A DNA stretch of 64,000 nucleotides from Criblamydia sequanensis CRIB-18 (GTDB taxonomy: Bacteria; Chlamydiota; Chlamydiia; Chlamydiales; Criblamydiaceae). Made by a program: the position numbers and the translations under genes. The DNA lies in contig NZ_CCEJ010000004.1 of NCBI RefSeq assembly GCF_000750955.1, positions 226,573 through 290,572 on the forward strand, read 5' to 3'. Below, in pieces: positions 38,149 to 47,747 of the stretch. Position 1 is the first letter of the stretch, and each line of letters opens with the position of its first letter. Under the pieces are notes generated by a model. That model searched no databases. It was not told the DNA's origin and saw nothing but the letters and a program-made list of their open reading frames with translations.

Positions 38149-39882
38149 TTATTGATAGAGGGTTTTAATAACGGAAACAGCCGCCGCAATTCGAAGGGTC
38201 GGGTAATTTTCCTGCAAAAGGTTAACAAGGAAAGGAAGCGCTCTCTCATCTTTTGCAGATCCAAGCGCTTCTATGATGAATAATTTTTTTTCCCTATCGC
38301 TCGATGAAAAATTCTTTATTAAAACATCAACTGCTTTTGGACTATTTCCCCAAAGACTTAAAATTAAAGCTGCCTGCAAGCTTATTTTTTCATCGCTATC
38401 TTCTAAAAGCTCTTCTATAAGAAGACAGGAAACAGGATCTGATTCACTTAGGAGAAGAGCAGAAGCATTGGCCGATATGCCCCATGTCTTTTCTTTTAAA
38501 AATTTACGAATCGCTTCTTTAGCTTCAGGAAAACGTTTGGAGGCAAGTAATGCTAAAACTTGCAGCCTGGCGGCTTGATTTATAGCTTCCGGATGAGCGC
38601 CTATCTCTTCTTCAAAACGAAGGGTGCTTGGAGCTAAGTATTCTGTAAATAAAAACTCCTTCCACATCCATCGGTCTTTGGAATAGTTAAGACCCTGAAA
38701 CAAAAGTTCTAAAGCTTGAGCTTCATTTATATTGTGCGACAACAGGTACATCCCAAGGTTCATTTTCACATAAAGGTCTTGAGATTTTAAAAAAGCTTCT
38801 TTTGCAAAGCTCAATCCATGCTTTCCTGTTTTGGCAAGAAGAGAAGCGGCCTTTAATCTCTTTTCCTGGAATTCGGAAAAAATCCAGGGAGAGAAAGAGT
38901 AACCCCTATTTTGAGGGTCTAAAATGGTGACCCCCCAAGCTGCCATCATGGCTGTTTCATCATCCTCATCTTGAAGGAGGGGCAAAATCCTAGGCAGGGT
39001 TTTAGCTCCAATACCTTCTTGATCTCTCATAAAAACTAATGTATGGATCGCAGATTTTCTGACATCTCTTGAAGGATCGTTTAATAATTGAAAAGCAATT
39101 CCAACGTCCTTAAAAGATTCATTGTGGTCGATGACAGCAAGAGCAAGTTCCCGAAATCCGCTTCTTTCGCTTCCCGATAATTTTAAAAGGTCCTGGCTTG
39201 TCATATCTTTTTTAAGAAGAACAAGCGAGGCGATGGCAGAGACTCTTAATTTATCGCCGAGGTTTCTTTCAGCAACGATACGGGTTAATTCCGGGATAGC
39301 TTCTTTAATTTGCATCGTTCCAAGGCATTTAATAGCTTCAGCTCTTACATCATAGAGGGGCTCTTTCTTTGCGAGATTAAAAACAAGCGCTTGAAGCCTC
39401 TTGTCATACATGCCTTTGACAAGCTGCAGGGCCACTTGTCGAAGCCTGCTATTTTGATCTTTAAGGCCTCTTTCCAAAAGATCAACCCCTCTAGCATCTT
39501 GACCTAGGTAAGAGGCAATGAGAGCAATTAATCGAACTTGCGGATAAGAAGATTTAGCTCCATTTTCAATAACGCCCCATGCCAAATCTTCTAAAATACC
39601 CCGGGTTTTACTTTTTTCAGGGTATTTTTTCGCATAGCGTTTCCAGCTAAGAAGCGCTTCTTTTTCATTCCCGGCTTTCAAATAAGCTCTTATCAGGTCT
39701 TCTTCAAAAACTTGATTATCAGGATAATTTCTTACAGCTTCTAAAGCTTCTTTTACAGCTGAGCCATAATCGCCAATCAGTTGATGGGAGGAAATCCGAT
39801 TTCTAATCGGTAATTCATCTACAGCAAAGCTCTTAGCAAAAGCCAAGAGTGTAAGAAAGAAGAAGAATTTTTTATCATTCAC
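38149..39882 (-). CDS. Exported HEAT-repeat protein
   Basis: A 577-residue protein with a signal peptide (MNDKKFFFFLTLLAFAKSFA). Residues 30-100 look like TPR-type helices (VKEALEAVRNYPDNQVFEEDLIRAYLKAGNEKEALLSWKRYAKKYPEKS). The rest consists of HEAT or PBS-lyase-type repeats, for example VRAEAIKCLGTMQIKEAIPELTRIV, VRKSAIHTLVFMRDQEG and ERALPFLVNLLQENYPTLRIAAAVSVI. Such solenoids bind other proteins; an envelope-located scaffold is likely. It lies between the isochorismatase gene (12 bases upstream) and the M24 peptidase gene (8 bases downstream) in one operon. Confidence 0.85.
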   Translation of the reverse strand: MNDKKFFFFLTLLAFAKSFAVDELPIRNRISSHQLIGDYGSAVKEALEAVRNYPDNQVFEEDLIRAYLKAGNEKEALLSWKRYAKKYPEKSKTRGILEDLAWGVIENGAKSSYPQVRLIALIASYLGQDARGVDLLERGLKDQNSRLRQVALQLVKGMYDKRLQALVFNLAKKEPLYDVRAEAIKCLGTMQIKEAIPELTRIVAERNLGDKLRVSAIASLVLLKKDMTSQDLLKLSGSERSGFRELALAVIDHNESFKDVGIAFQLLNDPSRDVRKSAIHTLVFMRDQEGIGAKTLPRILPLLQDEDDETAMMAAWGVTILDPQNRGYSFSPWIFSEFQEKRLKAASLLAKTGKHGLSFAKEAFLKSQDLYVKMNLGMYLLSHNINEAQALELLFQGLNYSKDRWMWKEFLFTEYLAPSTLRFEEEIGAHPEAINQAARLQVLALLASKRFPEAKEAIRKFLKEKTWGISANASALLLSESDPVSCLLIEELLEDSDEKISLQAALILSLWGNSPKAVDVLIKNFSSSDREKKLFIIEALGSAKDERALPFLVNLLQENYPTLRIAAAVSVIKTLYQ

Positions 39883-39894
39883 AAAAGATACAAA

Positions 39895-40455
39895 TTATTT
39901 AATAAGGCTGCTGATTTCTTTAAATTCAGGGATCTTGGAGTTTCCCATTAATTCGAAAAGGGCCGTTTCAACGCTCGTTATCCGAACCCCTATATCTCTC
40001 ATTTCAGCTATCGCTGTCGAATAGTCGTAAATTGATCTTGAGGAAATGGCATTGTTAAGTACGGCTACTTCATAGCGGTTTTTGATAAGATCCTTAGCCG
40101 TCTGTAAAATGCAAACGTGAGCTTCAATGCCGACTAAAATCCACTGTGTTACTGAAGAATTTTTTAAAATCGCTTCTATTTCTTTATCTTTTAGACAAGA
40201 AAAGGAGGTTTTTGATAAATGTTGATTCCCCTCTAAAAGTCCATTTAAGTGAGAAAGCGTTTTTCCCATTTTCTCAGGGTATTGCTCCGAAACAAAAATA
40301 GGAAGTTTTAAGATATTTGCCCCCCTTACCATTTTTTCTATTTCCTTAAGGACTTCTTCCGGGTTTTCAACTAAAGGAAAAAGCCTTTCTTGCACATCAA
40401 CTACAAGAAGACCGGCATTATTTCTATCTAGAAACCAATTTTTATCGTTTTCCAT
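39895..40455 (-). CDS. Isochorismatase-family cysteine hydrolase
   Basis: A 186-residue alpha/beta hydrolase. The catalytic triad expected for the family is visible: D20 in LLVVDVQERLFPLV, K82 in HLSKTSFSC, and C115 in VGIEAHVCILQTA. This pattern, including the cis-peptide region before the Cys, is that of the YcaC/ISOC-like subgroup, whose substrates are mostly unknown. The gene is two bases downstream of the HIT gene and so co-translated with it. Confidence 0.88.
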   Translation of the reverse strand: MENDKNWFLDRNNAGLLVVDVQERLFPLVENPEEVLKEIEKMVRGANILKLPIFVSEQYPEKMGKTLSHLNGLLEGNQHLSKTSFSCLKDKEIEAILKNSSVTQWILVGIEAHVCILQTAKDLIKNRYEVAVLNNAISSRSIYDYSTAIAEMRDIGVRITSVETALFELMGNSKIPEFKEISSLIK

Positions 40456-40457
40456 GT

Positions 40458-40793
40458 TTATCCCATAGCTCCAAGCGGCCTTCCGCCAATAAGATGAAAG
40501 TGTAAATGTAAGATGGTTTGACCTGCACTCTCCCCATTATTTGTTAGGAGCCTATACCCTTCTTCCACATCAAATTCTTCTGCTAATTTTTGTGCGATCT
40601 CAATCAATTCAGGAAAAAGTTTCAAATCTTCTTCTTGCATGGCTTGCAAGTTTTTAAATTCTTTTTTCGGCATGATTAAAAGGTGGACAGGCGCGATAGG
40701 GTAGATGTCTTTAATTGCTAAGAAGCGATCATTTTCAAAAACAACTTCTGCCGGAAGCTCTTTTTTAATAATTCGGCCGAAAATCGTAGTCAT
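40458..40793 (-). CDS. HIT-family nucleotide-binding protein (HinT-like)
   Basis: A 111-residue protein of the histidine triad family; such enzymes hydrolyse AMP-lysine or similar phosphoramidates. The triad HLHFHL is present near the C-terminus (ILHLHFHLIGGRPLG), together with IFGRIIKKELPAEVVFENDRFLAIKDIYPIAPVHLLIMPKKE at the N-terminus. Length fits HinT. In C. trachomatis a HIT protein and a MYG1 gene are adjacent (CT385/CT386, from memory), as here. Confidence 0.94.
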   Translation of the reverse strand: MTTIFGRIIKKELPAEVVFENDRFLAIKDIYPIAPVHLLIMPKKEFKNLQAMQEEDLKLFPELIEIAQKLAEEFDVEEGYRLLTNNGESAGQTILHLHFHLIGGRPLGAMG

Positions 40794-40832
40794 AATTTTA
40801 TTGCCTTTTGGAAGTTTAACGGAAGTTTTATC

Positions 40833-41711
40833 CTAACATCCTTTTAGCGTATATTCAAGAGCTTTCAATGCATCTTCCCGAGTTTCCCATACAGATATAA
40901 AACGTCCCTTATGACAAAATATGGCGCCTGCGATTCCGGACTTTCTTTTTAATTCTTCATCAAGAAGCCCGGCCCACTCTTTAGGAAGCGCCATACGGAC
41001 ATCCATTTTATCTTCTATAGTAGGCGGAATGCCGCGAAGCTTCCAATGTTTTCCAGAAGGCATGATGACAAATTTTGCAGGGTGGGAGGTTCCCCCTAAA
41101 GCAAAAAAAGCGTCCATCCAAGGAATGGCCTTATCAAACATGAGGACAACCTTTTTTTCCTGCATAGCTTGTGCCACAATCTCACGGCAGGACCTGTTGT
41201 AGTTATAACGATCCCACATTCTCTGCAAATGACCTTTAGCAAACTCTAAAGCTTTAAAGAAAGCTTCTTCATTTTCTTTTTCGCTGGCATCGTGATGAAT
41301 GGGTGTGAAATTCGCCATGATATGAGAATAAGTAGAAATTCCGGGCAATTGAGGATCAACCCCATTGTCATGGTCATCCACCCCAATCACAAGGTTATTG
41401 TTGAATTGGTTGTACTCTTCCTGGCTTAAGATGTTTTTATTTTTTAAATATAAAAGAATCATCCCGGCTGAGGACAGCGGACCTTGATATTCGACTTGGT
41501 GGTGATCGAAAAGTTTGTGGTCAGGATCATAGACTCCCCCAACATCACAAACATATTCGCACGTTGAAAGGATTTCCGGTGAACGTGTTCTCTTAATTTT
41601 GTCTTGATCAATCAGATTAAAGATTATAAGCAGCGCACAAGCTGTCACTTCATCGGCATGAAATGTTCCGTCATGAATCCCACAGCTTCGCGGTATTTTT
41701 TGAGCCCCCAT
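40833..41711 (-). CDS. MYG1-family (UPF0160) metal-dependent hydrolase
   Basis: A 292-residue protein of the MYG1 family, which resembles DHH phosphoesterases and has been described as an exonuclease in eukaryotes. The motif SCGIHDGTFHADEVTACALL near the N-terminus and DPDHKLFDHHQVEYQGPLSSAGMI (DHH-type metal ligands) are clear. The C-terminal part ends GRFISVWETREDALKALEYTL. Upstream of it lies a 480-base gap; downstream the HIT gene follows after 39 bases. The cellular substrate in Chlamydiae is unknown to me. Confidence 0.92.
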   Translation of the reverse strand: MGAQKIPRSCGIHDGTFHADEVTACALLIIFNLIDQDKIKRTRSPEILSTCEYVCDVGGVYDPDHKLFDHHQVEYQGPLSSAGMILLYLKNKNILSQEEYNQFNNNLVIGVDDHDNGVDPQLPGISTYSHIMANFTPIHHDASEKENEEAFFKALEFAKGHLQRMWDRYNYNRSCREIVAQAMQEKKVVLMFDKAIPWMDAFFALGGTSHPAKFVIMPSGKHWKLRGIPPTIEDKMDVRMALPKEWAGLLDEELKRKSGIAGAIFCHKGRFISVWETREDALKALEYTLKGC

Positions 41712-42192
41712 ATACCTTCCTATCGCTCTTCACTGATTTTTTTCTCAAGCGGCTAAATTTGAGATAGGCAAAAATCCCTAAAAACATTCGATTATGTCAA
41801 AGAACTTCTTTTCTTCAAAGAAAAACGCCATGTGGAACTTTTTGGTGCCTAAGTTTTAAGGTTTCGCAATCCACTTTTAAAAGTTATAAACAATTTTTAC
41901 TTCAATTACTTAAAGGGATTTTTTTTAAATTTCGGCTCTTTCTCTATCTCTTGGTGTCACACAAAAGCCTTATGTTCAATGTGTTATACGAATGCAATTA
42001 TTTGAAAAAACAAACTAAACAAAACGGAAAACCAAAAAACCAATGTAAAGTTTTTATTTTATAAACAAGTTTTCGACAAGTTTTCCACAAAAACAAACCT
42101 TTACTCTCAACCTTTTAAAAATTGAACCTGCTTTATAGAAAAATCAAGTTTTGCTATTTATTGGTTCCACTTTGAAAAGCTAAAGGAGCCTA
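41712..42192. other. Divergent intergenic region between MYG1 and LOG-like genes
   Basis: About 480 A+T-rich bases without a supported gene. It must carry the promoters of the minus-strand MYG1-HIT operon and of the plus-strand gene at 42193. One near-match to a DnaA box (TTTTCCACA, near 42080) is present but isolated. Confidence 0.45.
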
Positions 42193-44340
42193 ATGCCTTC
42201 AATCACCTACTATCTTGATCCCTCCCAACATGATCTTGTTACCCCTGATGGCAAAATCGTTGAATTGAAACGAATAGACGAAAAAACATTACTTGCAGAG
42301 GTTTTCATTGAAAATATCTCTCCCGTTTTTGTGGGCTTTCAAATCGATAAAAACCTTATCTTCTTCAATATCAAAAGTACGCTTGCCCAAGTCGGAGTGG
42401 ATGGGTTAACGCAAGGTTTTGAATTGGATCCCATAAGTCGATCGGCGCAAGTTCAAGTATTAATCAAGGGGATTGGCTCTCTTGGGGAAAAAATGCTTCC
42501 TTATATAAAAGTGGGTTCAGCTATCGGCAAATTATTTGCGGCAGATGATAGACGAAGAGTTAGAGATCCGGATTATTTAGCACGTATGTTTGGCAGAGCG
42601 GATCGCTTTGGCAAGCCACTTCTTTCTTTGGGTGGACTGCATGGTAGCGATGATTTGATTTTAGATAAAGTGGATGGCAGAACGATTGCTTATCTTTCCA
42701 TTCAAAATGGAAGAGTTCTTTATTCTCCTGAAATCGATGGTTTTTTACCGACTCTTGGCAAAGCTCTTCTTGCCAATATCAAATCAAGAGATATGGTTCG
42801 CATCAATCAAGAATGGCACCCTCATCTGCCACGAAATATTGGAGATGATGAGCTTCTACTTGTGAGAACCTTGCCCTTGCATATTAGAACGGTATTTGGA
42901 AGAGTTGTCGATAGTCTTTTATCGGAAGGGTATAAACACACCTCGGCTTCAATTTTGCAGCCGGATACCAAAGCTTCAGGCGATATTTATGAACTATACG
43001 GTAAAAGCAAGCGTGAATTAAGTGATATCCCTCTTGAATTCTACACTCTTGAACCCTATCGGGAGCACGTTTTCTTTTCAGATAGGGATCAGCTTCAAAT
43101 CTGCATAGAAAATCAAAGCGCTCTTTTTGATGCTTTTAAGACTGCTCCCGGAACACTAAATGAGCGTGCCGCAACTTTCGTTGTGAAAGGCGATCAGCTT
43201 TTGAATTTAAATGCTGAAAGCTGGATTGTCAGGGAAACGAGACCCTTTGATTTTCCTGGGGCCACCCATAGCGAGCGCCAAGCGTTGCTTATTGAAAGAT
43301 ATATAGAACAGCAGCCGGCTTACCCCTTCTTAAAAAGCATTAGCGACGGTTCAATCACAAGTCAAGGTATTTTACTCACACGATATTTTCCCTCCCCTTT
43401 GCTTAAAAGAATGCTTCTTGGAGATACCATTCAGCGCTGTCTGAAAGGAATTTATTTTCAATACCCAAGCCTTGCGGGCCAAGGCTTTTTCTCCGCCGAA
43501 GACAGGGCAATTTTGCATGATCTTGAAAAATTTGCCATCCCGACTTTTTGGGTGGATCAGATTACAAATAAAATATTGCGCTATGTTGAAAAAGCGGATA
43601 GGGATAGTGGCATGTTTGTGCCTTTGGATCAGGTGGATACCTTTTTGAAAGCCACAATGATTGGAATTTACGGATCAAACCTGCTTGAAGGGGATTTTGA
43701 AAATGAGCTTAGACAATTATTAGAAGGTCTTCTTGTCTTAAAAGATAGCGCGACACACCCCGTTTTTATTAAAGGAAAGCCCTTGGCTCTTGTTACAGGA
43801 GGGGGCCCCGGCGCTATGGAAGTCGGCAATAGAGTAGCAAGACAGCTTAATATTTTGTCATGCGCAAATATTGTTGATTTTAGACATAAATCACAAAGTG
43901 TAGTTAATGAACAGCAGCAAAACCCTTATGTTCAAGCTAAGATGACTTATAGGCTCGATAAACTAGTTGAAAGACAAGCGGAATTCAACTTAGATTTTCC
44001 TATATTTTTAATAGGAGGCATCGGAACTGATTTTGAATATAGCCTCGAAGAAGTTAGACGAAAAGTAGGCTCTGTTTACCTTACTCCTATTATTCTTTTC
44101 GGCAGCCCGGACTACTGGAAAAATAAAATTACCCCTCGATTCCAGGAGAATTTAAAAGCCGGCACCATAAAGGGATCTGAATGGCTAAGCAATTGCTTTT
44201 TCTGCATTCAAAATGCAGCTCAAGGACTGGAAGTCTACTCGGAATTTTTAAAAGACAGATTACTTATAGGAAGAGAAGGTCCTTGCTATCCTAGAGGGTT
44301 TGTCTTAGTAGGCGAAGATAGTTTGGCGATTAAAAATTAA
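42193..44340 (+). CDS. Large protein with C-terminal LOG-like (lysine decarboxylase-like) domain
   Basis: A 715-residue protein without signal peptide. Residues about 525-680 form a Rossmann-type domain with GGGPGAMEVGNRVA (536-549) and IGGIGTDFEYSLEEV (607-621), which match the PGGxGTxxE region of LOG phosphoribohydrolases; the first Pro is replaced by Ile. The N-terminal 500 residues have no domain I recognise. The expected catalytic Arg/Glu pair of LOG is only partly visible, so activity is uncertain. In C. trachomatis a large hypothetical gene (CT387, from memory) follows HIT and MYG1, so this is probably its orthologue. AAAGGAG lies 6 bases before the ATG. Confidence 0.8.
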   Translation: MPSITYYLDPSQHDLVTPDGKIVELKRIDEKTLLAEVFIENISPVFVGFQIDKNLIFFNIKSTLAQVGVDGLTQGFELDPISRSAQVQVLIKGIGSLGEKMLPYIKVGSAIGKLFAADDRRRVRDPDYLARMFGRADRFGKPLLSLGGLHGSDDLILDKVDGRTIAYLSIQNGRVLYSPEIDGFLPTLGKALLANIKSRDMVRINQEWHPHLPRNIGDDELLLVRTLPLHIRTVFGRVVDSLLSEGYKHTSASILQPDTKASGDIYELYGKSKRELSDIPLEFYTLEPYREHVFFSDRDQLQICIENQSALFDAFKTAPGTLNERAATFVVKGDQLLNLNAESWIVRETRPFDFPGATHSERQALLIERYIEQQPAYPFLKSISDGSITSQGILLTRYFPSPLLKRMLLGDTIQRCLKGIYFQYPSLAGQGFFSAEDRAILHDLEKFAIPTFWVDQITNKILRYVEKADRDSGMFVPLDQVDTFLKATMIGIYGSNLLEGDFENELRQLLEGLLVLKDSATHPVFIKGKPLALVTGGGPGAMEVGNRVARQLNILSCANIVDFRHKSQSVVNEQQQNPYVQAKMTYRLDKLVERQAEFNLDFPIFLIGGIGTDFEYSLEEVRRKVGSVYLTPIILFGSPDYWKNKITPRFQENLKAGTIKGSEWLSNCFFCIQNAAQGLEVYSEFLKDRLLIGREGPCYPRGFVLVGEDSLAIKN

Positions 44341-44409
44341 TTAAACGTTTACAAAGAATAAATTAATTTAATTATCTTCATAAAATAAACCAGTTTTTAT
44401 TAAACTAAT

Positions 44410-44418
44410 TGTTATAAT
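44410..44418 (+). promoter_or_regulatory. Extended -10 promoter for the 965-residue gene
   Basis: TGTTATAAT, an exact TATAAT with TGn extension, 31 bases before the ATG at 44450. The surrounding sequence is a short A+T palindrome (TAATTGTTATAATTA). Confidence 0.5.
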
Positions 44419-44449
44419 TAGTGTTAGTTAATAAAACTGAGGTTATTTT

Positions 44450-47347
44450 ATGCAATCTGCTGGTGATGCCTTTTCCCGGTATGAAGATTGTTTTAGAAAC
44501 TTTGATGAAATATCCAAAATAGAAAAAGGAAACTATCTCTATCTTGATGCAACAGGAAACCTAAAAGTTTCAAAGACGGATCAAACCTCTACAAGCGGCT
44601 CCTGGGGAGCCTCTCTTTCAAAAACTGTCACTAATTTAACAAGCGGAGCTACAGGTGTCAAATCAGATTGGCAAAGTGTAGCCAAGCGTATTGATTCCTT
44701 AAATGAGGAAGTGACAGAAATTCTTAAAGACATGGAAGCAAATCCAAGCCGTTATAGAGACGATATAAAACTTCATGAGCTTTCAATTAAACTTATCACA
44801 GCAAAAAGAGGTTTAGACAACCTTTCCAAGCTTTACCAAGAGCAGCAAAAATCAAGTTGGATTGCTTCTAAAGCACTTTATAAGGCAGAAGCTGCTATGA
44901 AGTTTGATCAGCAATCACATTTATTAGAAGAAAACAGACAAAGAATCGAGAATTTTATAAATCAAAAAGGTAAAGAAAGGGAACCTCAAAATGACGATGA
45001 AGATTTAGCGGCCTCTGCCTTTGGTTTTCTTGATGAAGAAGAATTAGCGCCTTACACGGGAAAACTCGATGAGAGCTTTTTTCTAGTCCAGGAAAGTAAT
45101 TCAAAACCTATCGTCACGCATCTTTCTGAATCTCCTCAAGTCTCTTTCATTGAAAAAGCATTAAGTCAAAAACTACACACTTTAAGTCTTAATGAATTAA
45201 AATCAATGGGGCGTACACTTGAACGAGAGTTAAAACAAGCCAAAGGAAATGAGGAAAGGATTTTAAAAGCCTCAAGGACCTTAAAAGCTGAGCTAAAATT
45301 ACGTGTTGAAGCCTTTAAAGATTTTAAACATGATTTTGACAAGGCTTTGAAAGCTAACGACAGAAAAACTATCCATACCCTAATTGCAGATCTTCCCCCC
45401 GGCCTTATTTCCGAACCAAAAGTTGCCCGGCTAATTCAATCTCTGCCAGAGTCTTATAGGGAAACAGCACTAAAAGATTTAAGCAGCCTGCAAATAGTCA
45501 CAGCGCAAAGAAAAATCAATGTTGTCCAAGAAACTGAAGATGAGGTGACTCCCCCTTCCGACCAACAGATTAGGGGCGCTGCAATCCTCCTTCATCATCA
45601 ATTAAACTCAAATTTAGAAGAAAGCTACCGGACAGGCGATTTTGAAAAGAATCATGAACTCGTTAAGCATCTTGCCGACAACCTTCTTGCTGCAGATATC
45701 TGGTTAAAAAGCGAGGATCGCCATCCCCATATGCAAACAACTCTTGCAACAGCTTATAGACAACTTTCGGAATATTATCGAGAAGTCGGAGATAAAGAGT
45801 CCTTTGAAGAATCCCTTATGAAAATAGGAAATATCCAAATTGTTCCTTCGCATCCACTAGGTGATCTTAAAAGAGTAGCTTCAAGAACTCAAAAAGATGC
45901 GGAATGGGTTCAAGTAGATGGAACAGAGGTTAGGAGAAGACAAGTTCGAGTGCAACTAAAAGCTGTCACGACACCGCAAGAGGGAAAACAGCAATTTTTA
46001 GATCTTAGTTTTACTTTGCCAAGAAAAGAAAGAGCTGATTTTCAAGCGCGTCTTAAGGTTTTGGATGGCTCACCTTCCTTTAGGGAGCAAGGGATCACAA
46101 TAGATAGATTTGCGAAAGCCGAGTACCCTGAGTATAGTTTTCCAAAAGGTGCTTTCAAAGGAGCTTGGGATGAAAAACGCATTGTCGTAAATACGGGCGA
46201 TGCTCTTGTGATAAGGGATAAGTCTAATAAGATCTCAGTCACAATCGGAAATGACATCGAAAAATGGAATCAATACCAAAAAGTTAGCGTACAGGTGGAT
46301 CCCAAGGTAACCTCTCAAGAGCTACATGAATTTTTATCTACTATCGGTCTTCCAATGGTTTTACTAGAATCACGGCCGGAGGATATTCATCATGAGAATA
46401 CCGCAAGAGTTGCTTTTGCAAGACATCCCGTGGAAATGGCTTTTTATGAAAGTCCGGAAGAATGCTATCAAAATAGTGTTGAAAACCCTGCAAATTCCAA
46501 TCTCTCAGCAACTGATGCTAAAGCCATAGTCGATCGTGCTAAGGCTATGCGCTTAAAAGATGTAGGCAACAATCGTTTGGAGTATGTGGACGACCAAAAT
46601 GTTGTCGAATTTTGGGCATCCGGTGGAAGAGGGTTTGGCGCAACGCTTGGTCATAGCGGAGTGACCTTTAACTTATATGAAATATATCTTCATGGCGGAA
46701 CTTATAAGAAGCAAAAGATTGAAAATTCAGCTTTGACAATGGCTTATATTCTTAAAGGGGGGCAGCTCTCAAGCATGGAACGATTTGAAAAAGGCATTGT
46801 CGGCGGTGGTTGCTGTCCTGATGAAAATGTGGAAACAGGTTCAGCGAATCAAGTATTTACAAGGCCCCTTACCGATAATCAGTTTGATTCGGAACATGAT
46901 TGGGGAAACTATGCCATTGAAGGCAATATCTTCCTTCTTTTTGATGCGACATTAGCTGAAAGACTCCCCTATGGTTATACCAAAGACAGGGCCGGTTTAA
47001 GAAATCCTCATCATATCAGCAAAAAAGCCGTCAGAATGGCGCAGAAAGAATTGCCTGAAAAAGGATTAACTGGCGAATTGATGAGGGAGCGCCAACCGCT
47101 TCCTCAAATTCTCGAAAATCAAAGAAGAAGCGATCTTACGCTGCCGACCGCTGAAGTCATGTTTGAAGACACTATTGGCGCAAGCTATATCTACGGAGCT
47201 GTTGTCCAAACAGAAGAAGAAAAAGCTTCCGTTATTAGAGTTTTAAATGAACAAGGAATTGATAATATTGGCGGTAAACCGCTTGATGAAGCGATTTTTG
47301 TGGGTAAACTCTCCCCTAAAATGATTAAAAACCCCTTCGAATTATAA
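44450..47347 (+). CDS. Large putative effector with C-terminal domain shared with the 1067-residue protein
   Basis: A 965-residue protein with no signal peptide. The N-terminus (1-100) is Ser/Thr-rich with FDEISKIEKGNYLYLD; residues 240-350 are charged and helical; 600-950 form a domain that aligns by eye with residues 740-1060 of the protein at 52201. Shared landmarks are LESRPED (639-645), GGQLSSMERFEKGI (770-783), NQVFTR (800-805), AGLRNPHH (848-855) and YIYGAVVQ (913-920). The LHGGT at 747-751 followed by ILKGGQLSS resembles the first strand and following helix of ADP-ribosyltransferase folds, but no catalytic triad can be shown. A gene of 127 codons follows after 13 bases. Host-directed effector or toxin is my inference. 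Confidence 0.8.
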   Translation: MQSAGDAFSRYEDCFRNFDEISKIEKGNYLYLDATGNLKVSKTDQTSTSGSWGASLSKTVTNLTSGATGVKSDWQSVAKRIDSLNEEVTEILKDMEANPSRYRDDIKLHELSIKLITAKRGLDNLSKLYQEQQKSSWIASKALYKAEAAMKFDQQSHLLEENRQRIENFINQKGKEREPQNDDEDLAASAFGFLDEEELAPYTGKLDESFFLVQESNSKPIVTHLSESPQVSFIEKALSQKLHTLSLNELKSMGRTLERELKQAKGNEERILKASRTLKAELKLRVEAFKDFKHDFDKALKANDRKTIHTLIADLPPGLISEPKVARLIQSLPESYRETALKDLSSLQIVTAQRKINVVQETEDEVTPPSDQQIRGAAILLHHQLNSNLEESYRTGDFEKNHELVKHLADNLLAADIWLKSEDRHPHMQTTLATAYRQLSEYYREVGDKESFEESLMKIGNIQIVPSHPLGDLKRVASRTQKDAEWVQVDGTEVRRRQVRVQLKAVTTPQEGKQQFLDLSFTLPRKERADFQARLKVLDGSPSFREQGITIDRFAKAEYPEYSFPKGAFKGAWDEKRIVVNTGDALVIRDKSNKISVTIGNDIEKWNQYQKVSVQVDPKVTSQELHEFLSTIGLPMVLLESRPEDIHHENTARVAFARHPVEMAFYESPEECYQNSVENPANSNLSATDAKAIVDRAKAMRLKDVGNNRLEYVDDQNVVEFWASGGRGFGATLGHSGVTFNLYEIYLHGGTYKKQKIENSALTMAYILKGGQLSSMERFEKGIVGGGCCPDENVETGSANQVFTRPLTDNQFDSEHDWGNYAIEGNIFLLFDATLAERLPYGYTKDRAGLRNPHHISKKAVRMAQKELPEKGLTGELMRERQPLPQILENQRRSDLTLPTAEVMFEDTIGASYIYGAVVQTEEEKASVIRVLNEQGIDNIGGKPLDEAIFVGKLSPKMIKNPFEL

Positions 47348-47360
47348 CAAAAAGGTTTTT

Positions 47361-47744
47361 ATGCAAAGTATGACTCAGATATTAGATAGAGTCTTTTTTC
47401 TTGAAATTGGCGTTCCTGAAGGAAAGAAAACCGAAACACTTGCTGTCGGTCTTGTATTTTTAAAACCTGATAATGAGCCTGACGAAAAAGTATGGGGGTA
47501 TCTTAGTTTTCACGATCAAATAGCCGGGCGTCAACGAGCCATTACCCTCCAAAAAAAGCCGGACATTGCTGAAATGAAGATAACTGCCGTGAGCGATATT
47601 GGCGAGAGATTTAATTTTATTTTTGTAACTAAGGAAGTTTGGGAAGAAAAAGTGAAAAAACTCTTTCAGGTCCCGGATGAGGTGGAAAATAAGTTAATTG
47701 ATACAGAGCAAGTGCAAAGTCTTTTATTGAATCTATACCCTTAA
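47361..47744 (+). CDS. Small partner of the 965-residue protein (chaperone or immunity candidate)
   Basis: A 127-residue soluble protein, no signal peptide, with strands and a C-terminal helical part (VWEEKVKKLFQVPDEVENKLIDTEQVQSLLLNLYP). It begins 13 bases after the stop of the 965-residue gene and is preceded by a weak AAAGG. The same layout is seen at 55423. Its N-terminus (RVFFLEIG) and C-terminus (DTEQVQSLLLN) show faint similarity to the 122-residue protein there (QVYFVEAA; ETDQELRYYYLN). Type III chaperones and immunity proteins have this size, but I recognise neither family. Confidence 0.75.
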   Translation: MQSMTQILDRVFFLEIGVPEGKKTETLAVGLVFLKPDNEPDEKVWGYLSFHDQIAGRQRAITLQKKPDIAEMKITAVSDIGERFNFIFVTKEVWEEKVKKLFQVPDEVENKLIDTEQVQSLLLNLYP

Positions 47745-47747
47745 AGC

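Noticed and set aside
42040..42110. DnaA-box-like sequence suggesting an origin
   Set aside because: A single near-match (TTTTCCACA) with no cluster of boxes and no origin-linked gene nearby.
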